NCBI GenBank assembly: GCA_029339195.1 | Contig: JAPTJF010000367.1 | Span: 1 to 64,000 of the forward strand | Origin: Micractinium sp. NFX-FRZ | Taxonomy: Eukaryota; Chlorophyta; Trebouxiophyceae; Chlorellales; Chlorellaceae | Length of the DNA: 64,000 bases | Direction of reading: 5' to 3' | Part shown: in pieces, positions 10,801-21,900 of the stretch | Position numbering within the stretch: position 1 is the stretch's first letter | Layout: every line of letters begins with the position of its first letter | Position numbers and translations under genes: made by a program | The notes under the pieces: generated by a model | Databases searched by the model: none | Told to the model about the DNA's origin: nothing | What the model saw: the letters and a program-made list of their open reading frames with translations, nothing else

Positions 10801-13182
10801 CTCGACATGCCTTGCATGGTTGTGTTGTCATGCCTCCTGGCTTGCATACACATGCTGCCCAGGCCCAAACTCGCATTGCTAGCCTCTGCTGAAGCCGCAT
10901 TTTTCTTCCTCCACTTGCGTGTGCAGGGCCAAGAACTGTTGTACCACGTTTTGAAGGCATATGCCCTGCATGATCTGGAGATAAGTAACTAGAGGCAGCC
11001 ATACCGGGAGAATCGTATTAATGGTGCAAAGGTAGATTTGGTCTTTCATGTGGCCCATGCCCGATTCCGAACAGGGTGGCAAGCCGTATCTGACCATGAT
11101 CCACACCTTCTGTCCATCCCCTGCACGTGTCCTACTGCCAGGGCATGGCTTTTGTGGCGGGCCTGGCCCTCATGAGCTTGCCGGAGGAGCCCGCCTTCCA
11201 GCTGTTCTGCCGCCTCATGAGGTGCGTTCTGCCTGTGGCACTTTGGAGGGCTGTGCATGCCTGGTGCGGTTTCTTGAACTCTACGTGGCTGGCTCCCATG
11301 GCATGCGCCCGGTGTGGATGGTTGCCGCACCAAGCACTCCACATGTTGCAGCTCCACGAGCGGCCCTTACCTGCGGCGCATGTACCTGCCTGGTCTAGAG
11401 GGCCTCGAGTCTGCACTGCGCAAAGCTGGCTGAAACTCTCAACCTTATGTCTCCCCTGCTGCAGCACCAGCGGGCCCAACCTGCGGCGCCTCTACCTGCC
11501 TGGGCTGGAGGGCCTCAAGTCTGAGCTGCGCAAGCTTGAGTTCCTGCTGGAGCGCTTTCTACCCAACCTGACTGCCCACCTTAATGTGAGTCAGCGGTTT
11601 GAGGAATGCCAGCTTGGGCGCTGGCTTGAATTGCCAGTGTGGCATTTGCCGCGAACGATTTTGCGTGGCGTGAATCAGGCTGCCGGTTTGGAGGATCAGG
11701 GCGGCTTCTGAGCAGGCCTTTTCCATGCTTTAACCGCCACTGCTTCCATCCCGGGTGTCTTACCTGCAGGAGGCGGGTGTGGTGCCGGTGCTGTACGCGT
11801 CGCAGTGGCTGCTCACCTGCTACTCGTGCCCCTTCCCCATTAGCTTCGCTTGTCGTGTGCTGGACATCATGCTGCAGGCAAGTGGGACGCGTTCCGCATT
11901 TGGGTTGGTGTGCATGCCTGTGCGCCGCCGTACGCTTTGACCTCTCACTGACTGTGCAGCAGTGAACATGAACAGTTGCCTGTAAAGTTGCTGCTTCAGG
12001 GGGAGTGTGCAACAACTTCCTGCTTAGGCATGTTTCTTTAAGAGCAGTACGCTCAAGGTCACCAACTGGGTGAAACGTGTGTATGCGCAACAGATGCGGG
12101 AACACATCCTGCCATGGCAACAGCACCCCTCGCAAACTATCCTTGTTGTCTGTTTGTGGCACCGCAGGCAACCACATTCTTGTCAAGGTGACATTCTCCT
12201 ACAAAGCACCCTGCTTTGTTGATGTTCCATTTGGCATTAACTCTCATGTACTGCAGGAGAACCGGGACCACATCCTGCTCAAGGTTGCGGTGGCCATTCT
12301 GGCAGAGTGCGAGGGGGACCTGCTCATGCAGGAGGTAAGAGGCTGCGCCAGCCGGTGTAAGCCGACAGCACCGAGACCTTACTTGAGGTGATGTTTGGTT
12401 GTTCAAACTCGTGCACCTGATTGTGCAATGTTCCCTGATTGCAGGGCTTTGAGGCGCTGCTCACGCACTTGAAGGCAGACGTGGTGACGTGGCCCCACCA
12501 CCGCCTGCGCCGCGTGCTCAGTGCCGCTCTGGCCAGCCCCATAGGCCCGCAAGACCTCGCGGATGCTGATGCAGCGCTGCAGCAGGGCTACTCCGGCTCG
12601 CTCTCTAGGGCGCCCACCTTCTCTGGTGGCGATGAGATGGCAGCAGCATCACCGAGCGAGCGGGAGGGGGAGGCAGAGGGTGCGGCAGCAGGCGGCAGCG
12701 GTGCGCCGTGTCTGGGGCGGGAGAGCCGCTCTGCGTCCCTGGCCTCTCAACCCTCCGTGGCTGGTGCAGCAGCAGCAGCAGCAGCGGCAGCAGCAGCAGC
12801 AGTAGAGCATGGCCAGGGGATGGCGGATGAGGATTCAGTGACGGCTGACCTGGCGGCAGCTCAGCAGAAAATTGATGATGAGCTGATGCAGGTGGGGGCA
12901 TGCTCCGTTTCATGTCCTGGCAAAGGCTGGGCAGCTTGGGAAGATTAGGGAGTAGCAGTGCTGCCTAGCTTGCTGGCTTGCTCGCAGACGTGCTGGAAGG
13001 GGCAGCTGTTGCGCACCCACTTACCTTTAACTCCTGGCGCCTGCTTTCCTCCCCTGCTTTGCTCCTCCCTCCCCCTGCCTCAGATGGTCCTTCATTTGGA
13101 CCTTGAGTGGGCCGACACGGACGACACCTACAGCAACACCCTCCAAAGCATGGGGGCCGCAGCCAACAATCCGGGCACATGA
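7886..13182 (+). CDS. TBC-domain Rab GTPase-activating protein
   Basis: TBC proteins speed GTP hydrolysis by Rab GTPases using an arginine and a glutamine finger. Exons I can join: 7886-8045, 8204-8293, 8473-8612, possibly 8896-8907, 9039-9134, 9308-9855, a likely 5-base microexon 9972-9976, 10194-10281, 10442-10500, 10768-10793, 10927-10980, 11127-11221, 11465-11585, 11770-11877, 12257-12334, 12445-12891, 13084-13182; about 740 residues. The TBC domain starts at ELRSRLWMALLEHP, is split by a ~180-residue Ser/Gln/Ala-rich insert, and resumes with ITRDLHRTFP (Arg finger) and DLEVSYCQGMAF (Gln finger). CYSCPFPISFACRVLDIML and ILLKVAVAIL complete it. The tail has an Ala run and a short helix. 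Intron 10981-11126 must be AT-AC to keep frame; the introns after 9134 and 11877 start with GC. The weak points are the 8612-9039 join and the microexon. The Rab target cannot be told. Confidence 0.85.
11346..11432 (+). repeat. Decayed copy of a whole TBC exon within the preceding intron
   Basis: 11346-11432 matches 11459-11545 (acceptor plus most of the exon beginning STSGPNLRR): both hold CCTGCGGCGC, TACCTGCCTGG and AGGGCCTC in the same order. The copy carries an in-frame TAG and a small indel, so splicing it in would truncate the protein. Confidence 0.8.
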
Positions 13183-14078
13183 GCGGCAGGCAGCCCGGCA
13201 GCATGACTTTTCTTCCCCGCCTGCCTCTTACTGTAGCTTCCTCTGCACCTCTGACTGCAGCAATCTTCCCTCCCTGTGTGTGGTTGTCAGCTCTTTGTTG
13301 CCTCTGTAGCCGTCACCCTGTTGCTCATTTCACAAGAGGCGTGGGGTGCAAGCGAGCAGTATCTTGTGCTGGTACTCACACTTCAAGTGGAAGGCGCTCC
13401 ACTGGGGGCACGCACACACCCCGGAATGCGTGCATGAAGAGTGATCACAAAGGGGCCACAGGGGTGGCCCCCGCCCACCTCCCCTGCCTGCGCCGAGCGG
13501 GGGGCCGCCTTCCCCCTTCTTCGCAAAAGGGGCTCGGCGCAGGCGTGTAGCCAAGCCTTTCGGCAAGGCCCCCTCCAGAGGCAGGAGTGGGGGTGAGTGA
13601 GGGCAGGGGGATATCGGAACAGGCCCATGGGGCTCCAGCCTCGGGGAGCATGAGCGACGGAGGGCGGCACCCGCCAACGTTTCTACTGCCGTCGCCGCCG
13701 GTAATGCTGCAGCAGGTTTGCTTCTGCACCTGAGCTGAGCTAGCGGAGAAGCTCTTGGAGGTGTTGCGGTTTGCGGTGTCTGAACGCCACAGAGCTTGCG
13801 AGCGGCTTGTGCTCAGAAAAGGGAGCAGCACTGGGTATAGGTTGGGTCTCAGAAAGATCGGGGAATAGAGAAAGGGTGCGGAAGAGCGCAGAACGTCTCC
13901 AAATGAAGATGGCGACGTGGCAGGTCCTCCAGCGGCGACAGCTGGCGCCAGGGTGGCAACACAACAGAAGATTTCTGAAACATTATACCAGAGCGGCTTT
14001 CGATAACCAATCGACAATAGTTTATTCACTCGCGCGGTTGTGCTGCCGGTGCTTGGCGTTGACTGCGTTCACCTCCCG
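13183..14078. other. Intergenic region, TBC gene to 276-aa membrane protein gene
   Basis: About 0.9 kb holding the 3' UTR of the Rab-GAP gene and the 5' flank of the next gene. Apart from one long-armed hairpin at 13487-13543 I see no coding exon or other structure. Confidence 0.5.
13487..13543. repeat. Inverted repeat with 12 bp perfect arms
   Basis: CCTGCGCCGAGC at 13487-13498 is the exact reverse complement of GCTCGGCGCAGG at 13532-13543, with a 33 bp spacer. It could form a GC-rich hairpin in DNA or RNA. It lies 305 bp past the Rab-GAP stop, so it may be in the 3' UTR or beyond it. Confidence 0.7.
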
Positions 14079-15055
14079 ATGCACGCCCTCGGCGCCCAGG
14101 GGCTTGGGCGGCCTGGTCACGGAGCTCCATGCCGAGGCTCGCCTGTGCTGGCGGCAGGGGCCGGCGGCAAGGACGAGGCCTCGCTGGCGCGGCCGTGTCG
14201 TGCTGTGGTCGCGCCGGCCGGCCGAGCTGCCGCGTCTTCAGATGAAGACACGCGGGCAGTCAGCAGCAGCCAGATTGGCCCAATGGGGCGCCGGGGTCTG
14301 ATTCTGACGGCCTTTGGCCTCGGAGGCAGCAGAACCCTTGCGGGCAGCGGCAAACCGCCGCTGGAACTTGCCAGCACAGGCAGCGGCGGCAGCGACGACA
14401 GTGGCGGTGGCAACAGCGGCGGCAGGGGCAGCGGCGGCAGCCGCGGCAATGGGGCCGAAGGCAGCGGAGGTGGTAGTGGCGACAGCCCGCAGCAGGTGCG
14501 CCCACTGCATGCTTTGTGCGATTGACCGAGAGCCCCTGCAGTGCCAATATTGCAGCCTCGTGCACACCCACTACACACACGCCCATTAATGCCGCGCTCA
14601 CCACCTGCCGCCCTACTCGCCTGCTTGCCTGCTTGCTGCAGGGACCCACCGCCACCACCTTTGTGCGGGCAGACGGCCCCGAGGTGCAGGTGGTGGTGCG
14701 ATACGGGCAGCTGTGGTCCATGTGGGCGGCTTCCGTCTTCATCGCCGCCGGCGCCGCCTGGGGTGCGGCACGCTGGATGCAGAGCGAGCTGGCTGCAGCA
14801 ACGGCTGAGCTGAAGAGCGAGCTGTCTGGATCCAGGGTGGAGCTTGCAGGAGAGGTGGAGCACGCCGTGGCAGCGCTGCAGGGGGGCACCAACAGGGCGG
14901 CAAGCGAGCTCAGCGGGCAGCTGGGCAGGGTGGGCGGCAGCCTGTCCACGGTGCAGGCGGAGCTGAGGGAGGTGGAGTACCTCCTGCTGGCCCGCGCGCT
15001 GCTGGGTGCAGCTGCCGTGGGCACGCTTGCTGCCTGGTCACGGAAAAAGCGCTGA
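14079..15055 (+). CDS. Unrecognised organelle-targeted membrane protein with helical repeat region
   Basis: I do not recognise the family. Exons 14079-14495 and 14642-15055 join in phase 0 to give about 276 residues. The N-terminus is rich in Ala, Arg, Gly and Ser with few acids (MHALGAQGLGRPGHG...), like a plastid or mitochondrial transit peptide, followed by a Gly/Ser linker. The second exon has one clear membrane segment (SMWAASVFIAAGAAWGAARW), then about 75 residues of amphipathic helix with Ala/Leu/Glu (ELAAATAELKSEL), then a second hydrophobic stretch (ARALLGAAAVGTLAAW) and a basic end, KKR. This suggests a helical hairpin anchored at both ends. The start is the first ATG in the open frame; an upstream exon cannot be excluded. 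Confidence 0.7.
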
Positions 15056-15934
15056 CGGGTAATGCCGCCACCGGTCAGCTGGCAGGCGATAAATGCCTGC
15101 ACACCATAGGGCCTGCGCTGCACAGGAATGCTGCCTGCTGAGCAAGTGTTCCTCTTGATCCTTCGCGTCGTGCGTGTTCCGTACGACGTGTGGCTTCACC
15201 AAAGTGTCTGCCTGTCTTCTTCTGTACCAACAATCAACATGTAAAACTGGTGCTGTATTCTTGAAGCCCCAAGCTGCTCCCTTCGCCACTGACAGTCGAG
15301 TGCAGCCTGTATTTTGCTTCCCTGGTCCACCAGCAGGGAGAGGTAGGGTAGGCAGGAGCCTGCTACTTTGATTTTACTCTTGCTGATAGCATCACACCAA
15401 CTAGTGCATGCTGCATGCGCCCCAAATGGGCCGCAACAGCTGCTTGCAAAAAAGTGGTGTACATGATTCGCCATGCCGGGCACACCCAGCCACCTTTGCC
15501 AGTGCCCTGCGTCTGTCCGGAAAGACACAGCTGCCTAGTTTTCTCAGAAGTCGATACCTGCACACCTGACCACCTGTGCCAGCACCTCATCAGGACGTCA
15601 TGTGCACAGCGGCAGACATCCATGCGAAAACTCCTCGGCATGAGCAGTTAGCTGCATGTCCTTCCCTGAGCACAACTTGTTCATCTGCCCACTGCAGTCC
15701 CCAAACCGGGTACGTTTGTAACCAGAAAAGCCAAGGCGTGCTGAAAGTTACATGACGCTGGGTGGGGAAAAAATGATCTAACGTGTATAATGCATGAAAT
15801 GAAGGGCGCAGATCCGAACGGGCGCAGAGGGGCTGAAATGCAGTGAGGCACACACAGTTGCGGGGCTGGGTACAGTGGCAGGGAGCGAGGCATATGAGGG
15901 CTGTGTTGGCATTGCCGCCCACGCCACTGTACAT
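15056..15934. other. Intergenic region between convergent genes
   Basis: This 0.88 kb lies between the stop codons of the membrane-protein gene (plus) and SufB (minus), so it should hold two facing 3' UTRs. I see no convincing exon, repeat or RNA gene. Confidence 0.5.
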
Positions 15935-18900
15935 TTAGCCCACGCTGTTCTCCAGCTTCAGAGACATTAGTTGGTTGACTTCCTGGGCAAACTCTGCAGC
16001 AGGAAGCGACAGGAAGAAGGGTGTTTGTGACAGGTTTTAGAGGTTGACCACTAGCTGGCACAGGAGCGCATGCGCAGCACACGATGCAGCATGCACAAAG
16101 TACCGACAGGGCAAAGTCCAACACTGCACAAGGCCAGCATGACGAGCATGTGCAGGAACTCACCCAACGGCAGCTCGTTGAAAACCTGCAGTTTTCGCAG
16201 TGGGGCACCAGGGGAAGAGAAGGGGGGAGCTTGGTGAGCCTTGCAGCCGAGGACCTGCCCAAGGTCGGTGCGCTGGCACAGCACAGGCGCACAGATGCAC
16301 GTCTCCCAGGGTACCTCAATAGGTCTGTTCTGATGCCTACTCGACTTTCGCATAGAGCACAGGTTTTTTCAGGACTGCAGATGCAGATGCATGAAAGGTA
16401 GCCAAAGGTCTCCACCCGTGAAGCCAGAGACAGGCCCACAGCGTTGTCCACCCACCAACGTGTCCCGCGGACTGCTAGGGACAGCGACAGGCTCTCATCT
16501 CAACATGTCACATGATCCGCGAAATGCCTTCTTGCACGCATGCTTACCTCGCGGCAGAAGCCTGAGATGATCATGCCCACAGCGTCGTCCACGTCCACGC
16601 CGCGCTGCTGGAAGTAGAACAGCTGGTCCTCCCCAATCTTTGACGTGGAGGCCTCGTGCTCCACACGGGCGCTGGGTTCGCGCACCTGCACGTACGCAGG
16701 TGAGTAAGGAAAACGTGCAGGGACACATGAGAAAGGCAGAAGAGCAGCGGGTCCTCCCAGCGTGTCGAGCAGAGGGCTAGCACACCTGCATGCGGGCAAG
16801 GGAGTGCAAGACGCGACCAGATGCGCAGCATGGCGGCTCCTCTGCTCCCTAAACCTCGTGTAAACGCGCTCACATTCATCCATCCACCCCTCAAAGGAGA
16901 CAGCGGCTACCTACCCCACTCCTTCATCGACTAGGATCCTGCCTGGTCTGCGATCAGCATTGGAGGCACACATGCACCAGCCAGCCCCCCCCAAGAAACC
17001 CCCCCCCCCCCACCCCCCCCACACACACCTGGATGTAGGGGTAGGTGTTGGCCCCGGCACGGTCCCCAATGAGCATCGAGTCGCACTGCGAGTGGTTGCG
17101 CGCCCCCGAAGCGGTGGGCTGTATCTGCACCAGGGGCCAGAGCACACAGCATGGTGAACACCCTGCAAGTGTGGTCTGCTATTTACTATGGTGACACGTG
17201 CAGTGTGTCCTCTGGGGAGCAAGGCAAAAGCGATGGCTGGTATAAGTACAGTGTGGCTGGTGCTGGGGCTGTACCTTGCACCAGCCCGGTCGCACAGCTG
17301 TACCACAACTATGGTCACTGTACACCATACCCGCGCCAGCCCAGGGCACAGCAACCCTCAATTGATCACTGTGCACGTACCTGCACCAGCCCGCGGTACG
17401 CGTTGACCGAGTTGCCCGCGGAGATACCCTTGCTGACGATGCGGGAGCGCGTGTTCTTGCCCACGTGCACCATCTTGGTGCCCGTGTCGGCCTGCAAGAG
17501 CACATGCAACCGAAAGGTGCTTGGTTGAGAGCATGGGCCGGTTGGCGCTGCGTGCCCTTCCCTACCACTCACTGCCTACTGCTAACACACGTGGCTGCCC
17601 TTGGACTGCCTGTCGTTGGTCATGCTGACGCAGGCCCCTGACTGTAGAAATCCGTCTGAGGGACCCCAAATGTGCATTGCTGTGAAACCCTGCTGCCAAC
17701 CCGGCCCAACACCTCCTGTGCCTCCCTCAGTCCCCCTGTGCCACGAGCCCTGTCACCCGCTCATGCTGTTGCTCAGCGCATCACCGCTGTCAAGTGCGCT
17801 TCGATCAGACCTAAGCCTGAACTCTGCTCCCACCAACGAACTCCACCCTCCTCTGCCTCCTTGTGCCCACCCTCCTGCCCACCTGCTGCCTGTTGTTGGT
17901 CAGCGCCACGCTGTAAAACTCCCCCACGCTGTTGTCTCCCTTCAGGATGACGCTGGGGTACTTCCACGTGATGGCGCTGCCCGTCTCCACCTGCAACGAA
18001 AAAGAAAGAAAGCAGGAGAGCTTTGTTTCAGTGCCCACCATCATGTAACTGCAGCGCCACTGCGCTGCCCGTCTCCATGTGTGGTGCAAATAAGAGTAAG
18101 GCAAGAGAGCAGGGGGTGCTTTCGTGGCACAGGTAGCAGGCAGTGAGTGACGTGGAGGCGCAGCGCTGGGGTACTTTGCACCGTGGTCGCGCTGCCCGTC
18201 TCCAGCGGACACGGGACAGGGGGCAGATAAAGGACAAGGCTGGCGCGCACAGAACAAGCGCTCACTCCATGCTGCATGCCTCCCTTCGTTGTCTGCCATT
18301 GCTTGGACAACATCAAATCACAAGCAGGCAGAATTTGTAGCGCGTGCGAGGCCCCCAAAAGAACACGAGCACCCCTGGGCCCTGCGCTACTGCCCTTGGC
18401 GCACAGGCCCCTGCTCTGCCTGCCCCCGTCCGCCCTTCAGGTTGCCCACCTCCCGACCGCTCTCACCTGCGTCCACGAGATCTTTGAGTTCTCCCCCAGG
18501 CAGATGCCGCGCTTGGTGACAAAGTTGTAGATGCCGCCGCGCCCCTCCGCATCGCCGGCGTACCTACCAGGATAGTGTGGAGAGCAGAAAAAACAGAAGT
18601 CAAGGGCAGGGTTGTTCGTGGCACTGGCAGGGCAAACGGAGCTGAAGTTTGGGTCATGGCGGTGCCGGTGGGAATAGTCCATGTGCCACTTCCCACGCGT
18701 TGTATGCATTGCTGCCAGAGGTAGCAAGCCTGGGTGGGCATGGGATATGAGCATGGGATATGAGCGCGGCAGCCTGTTGCCACCCCTCCTACCAAACTTG
18801 CCAGAGGGAGCACTGCATCTTGGCTGGATTGGCCGCCGACAGCTCCACCGCGCGTTTCACAATAGTTTCAAACGAGACAACCCTCAAACACTGGGCCCCT

Positions 18901-21900
18901 GCTTCCTTACACTTTAATGTGTTTTCCCGCCCGTCCCTCTGTTCATTCACAAGTCATGCACAGGTACAGGATCCGCCGCATGCGAACAGGCGGTACCAAA
19001 CAATGCATCCCTTCTTTCTTTCACCTCAAAATGTGCCCAGCCCAACAGGCTCCACCAACCAACACATCCCGCATGTCTAGCATCTTCTCTTTACTCCACG
19101 TGCTCACCAGTTCTGCACCGTGGAGTACTTGATTTCGGCGTCCTTGGCCGCCGACAGCTCCACCACCGCAGCGTGCAGCTGGTTTTCGTCATAGGCGGGG
19201 GCGGTGCAGCCCTCTAGGTAGGACACGTAGGCACCCTCCTCAGCAATGATCAGGGTGCGCTCAAACTGCGGGGGAATAAACACGAGGCATCAGGCCAGGG
19301 TGAGACCAGTGAGAGTGTGGGAGCAGGAGAGGCGTCCTCGGAATGGTAGCGCGCGCTTGAACTGCTGCCGGACATTGCGGGAGCCGATCTGAGGGAGAAG
19401 GTGAGGGGTGGGGAGCAATCCCCGGCAGCAAAGTGCACGCTAAACTGCGAGCCTCCTGCCCACCCTTGCCCCCACCCCTGCCTCTGGCCTCCGATTGTGC
19501 CCCTCTGTCCCCGTCTGTGGCCCGCTTTGCAAGGTTGATTGCAGTGAGACAGACTTCACAACAGCCAAGCCCCGCAGATGCCTCCTGCATGCAAGCCTGC
19601 CAGACACAGACTGCCAGTGCCACCTGGCTGGTCTTGAATGCAGCAATGTCTGTGCACAGGCTGTAAATCATGACAGTTGCGCCACAAGGGCACCACATAC
19701 AGTAGCATCCTCCCCCTGTCAGAAAGAACAACCCTACTAGGCGGGCTTGCCACATTGGTACGGACGTAGGTGAACAGCTCCCTGGAGCACACGCAACCAA
19801 CAACTGATACAGACTGCCTGCCCAACAAACACCACACCCACGTGAAACTGACCTGCCCAATCTGGGAGCGGTTGATGCAAAGCCTGCCAGCCACAACCAA
19901 CCAAGCCTCGCAGCTACCTGCCACAAGTCAACAAGCGTGCCGCAGGCAGGCACACTGCACGCCCCACCCACCTGGCCGGTCTCAGTTGCGTTGATGCGGA
20001 AGTAGGTGGACAGCTCCATGGGCGAGCGCACGCCCTTGGGGATGTAGACAAAGGAGCCGTCGGAGAAGACGGCGCTGTTCAGGGCGGCAAAGTAGTTGTC
20101 GGCCACAGGGACCTGCAATGAGCAGGGGGGCGCGCGTTTGAAGGTTATAGCTGTGTCCGCTGTGTTTGAAGCATGCGGCCACACCTGGTAATGCCGGCAT
20201 GTGTCGCTCGCTCCTAAAGCAGTAACGCGAGCCCCGCCTATGGCGTGATGTGTCCAATGGGTGTGGAGCGCGTGGCCACATTTGCCATTGCCAAAGCGCG
20301 GCACTCACACCCAATCCTCTCCCTACGGTGCAGCCCCGCCGCTACTCACAACTAAGCCCACATAGTTGCGCTCAACAAGCACTAGATTAATCTGTTTCCT
20401 TTCTTGTGTTCTTGTTAGCTGCCCTCTCATAGCCCCACTCACCACTGAACCCATGTACTTGCGCACAAGGTCAGGGTACTCCTTCACCGCCTCACTGATG
20501 CTGCAGAAGATGACGCCCGCCTGCATCGAAAGCAAAGCGAAGCAGCAGGCATGCTGGTTCAGAGGGCGACGCCTTCACAGCCTCTCTAATGCTGCAAGAG
20601 AGGATGCCTGCCTGCACCGAAAGCGTAGGGATGTGGCATGCCTAAAATGCAAGGGGGGAAGCAGTACCTACCTTGCCCAGCTCCTCCCGAAAGGTGGTGG
20701 CAATGGAGACGGAGTCAAACACGGCGTCGACTGCCACGTTTGCCAGCCGCTTCTGCTCATTCAGCGGGATGCCCAGCTTGGCAAAGGTGGCCAGCAGCTC
20801 GGGGTCGACCTGCGGGTGGAGAGAAGCAGCACCTCAGGTCGGTAAAAGAGAGATTGACTAGGAAGGGAGTGCAAAAAGAAAGCCTTCTTCAGGACTACAG
20901 ACAATGCGCAGCTCGTCACACGGGTGGCCGTCAGCTCTTGGGGTCCACCTGCAAACTAGCGCCCCTTCAGACTGCCCACCGCCCAGCCTCACCTCCCCGC
21001 GGCCCCCCCCCACATACAGTCGCCACCCCCAAGGTTCGAGTGGCAAGGGGCAAACAACCATACTACGTTTCCCTTGCCCACCTCGTCCAGCGACTTCTTC
21101 TTCTCCATGGACTTTGGCGCGGAGTAGTACCTGAGATCCTGGTAGTTGATGCGCGGGTAGCGGTTGTCTGACCAATCTGGCTCCTCCATCGTCAACCACT
21201 TGCGGTAGGCCTTGAGCCTGCAGCGGAGAAGAGCAGGGCACAACGCACGTGAAACAGGGTGCGACAGACGGGAGTGAAGTACCTTGCGCATGCAAGCCGC
21301 CAGTTGCAGGGCACCTTGTGAGCTCAAGACAGGGGAAGACGGACAAATGTGGGGAGACTCGCTGACATGGCAGGTGCAGCAGTCAGCCATTAAGCCCACA
21401 ACCTGAGCCTTCGGGCAGGGGGACGAGTCATCCACAACAATGAAACCCTCAGCCAGTTCACCTCAGCCAGTGCAGAACCACCGGCTTGCCAATAATGCAC
21501 ACTTGTGCGCCGCTGCTGCAAGTTCCGCAGGTGTGCTGCTGCTTGCGCAAGCACATCTTCAGTGCCACCGTAACACGCAGCCCAGGTCTGACCTCCTACT
21601 CCCTTGACTTGTATCCCGCCCGCTCTCCCGCCCGCCGGTCTAGCGCACCCGCGTGCGAACCTGAGGTCTGGCATCCTGTGCCTCGTAATGCTAACATCGG
21701 CTTAGCAACCTACAGCGCATGCCTCCGAACGCTAAGATCGGCTAGCAAGCCTACATCGCACCTGAACTCCAGCATCCACTCGGGCTCCTCCTTCTTGGCG
21801 GAAATGGCGCGCACCACATCCTCCGACAGGCCCTTGGGAAACACCTCGGACTCGATGATCGTGCTGAAGCCGTACTGCATCAGGGAAGGGAAGGAACACA

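Noticed and set aside
10985..11085. GT-AG intron at GTAACT (10985) to the AG before GGTGGCAAG
   Set aside because: It would place an in-frame TGA (11097) before the conserved YCQGM block and break the TBC domain.
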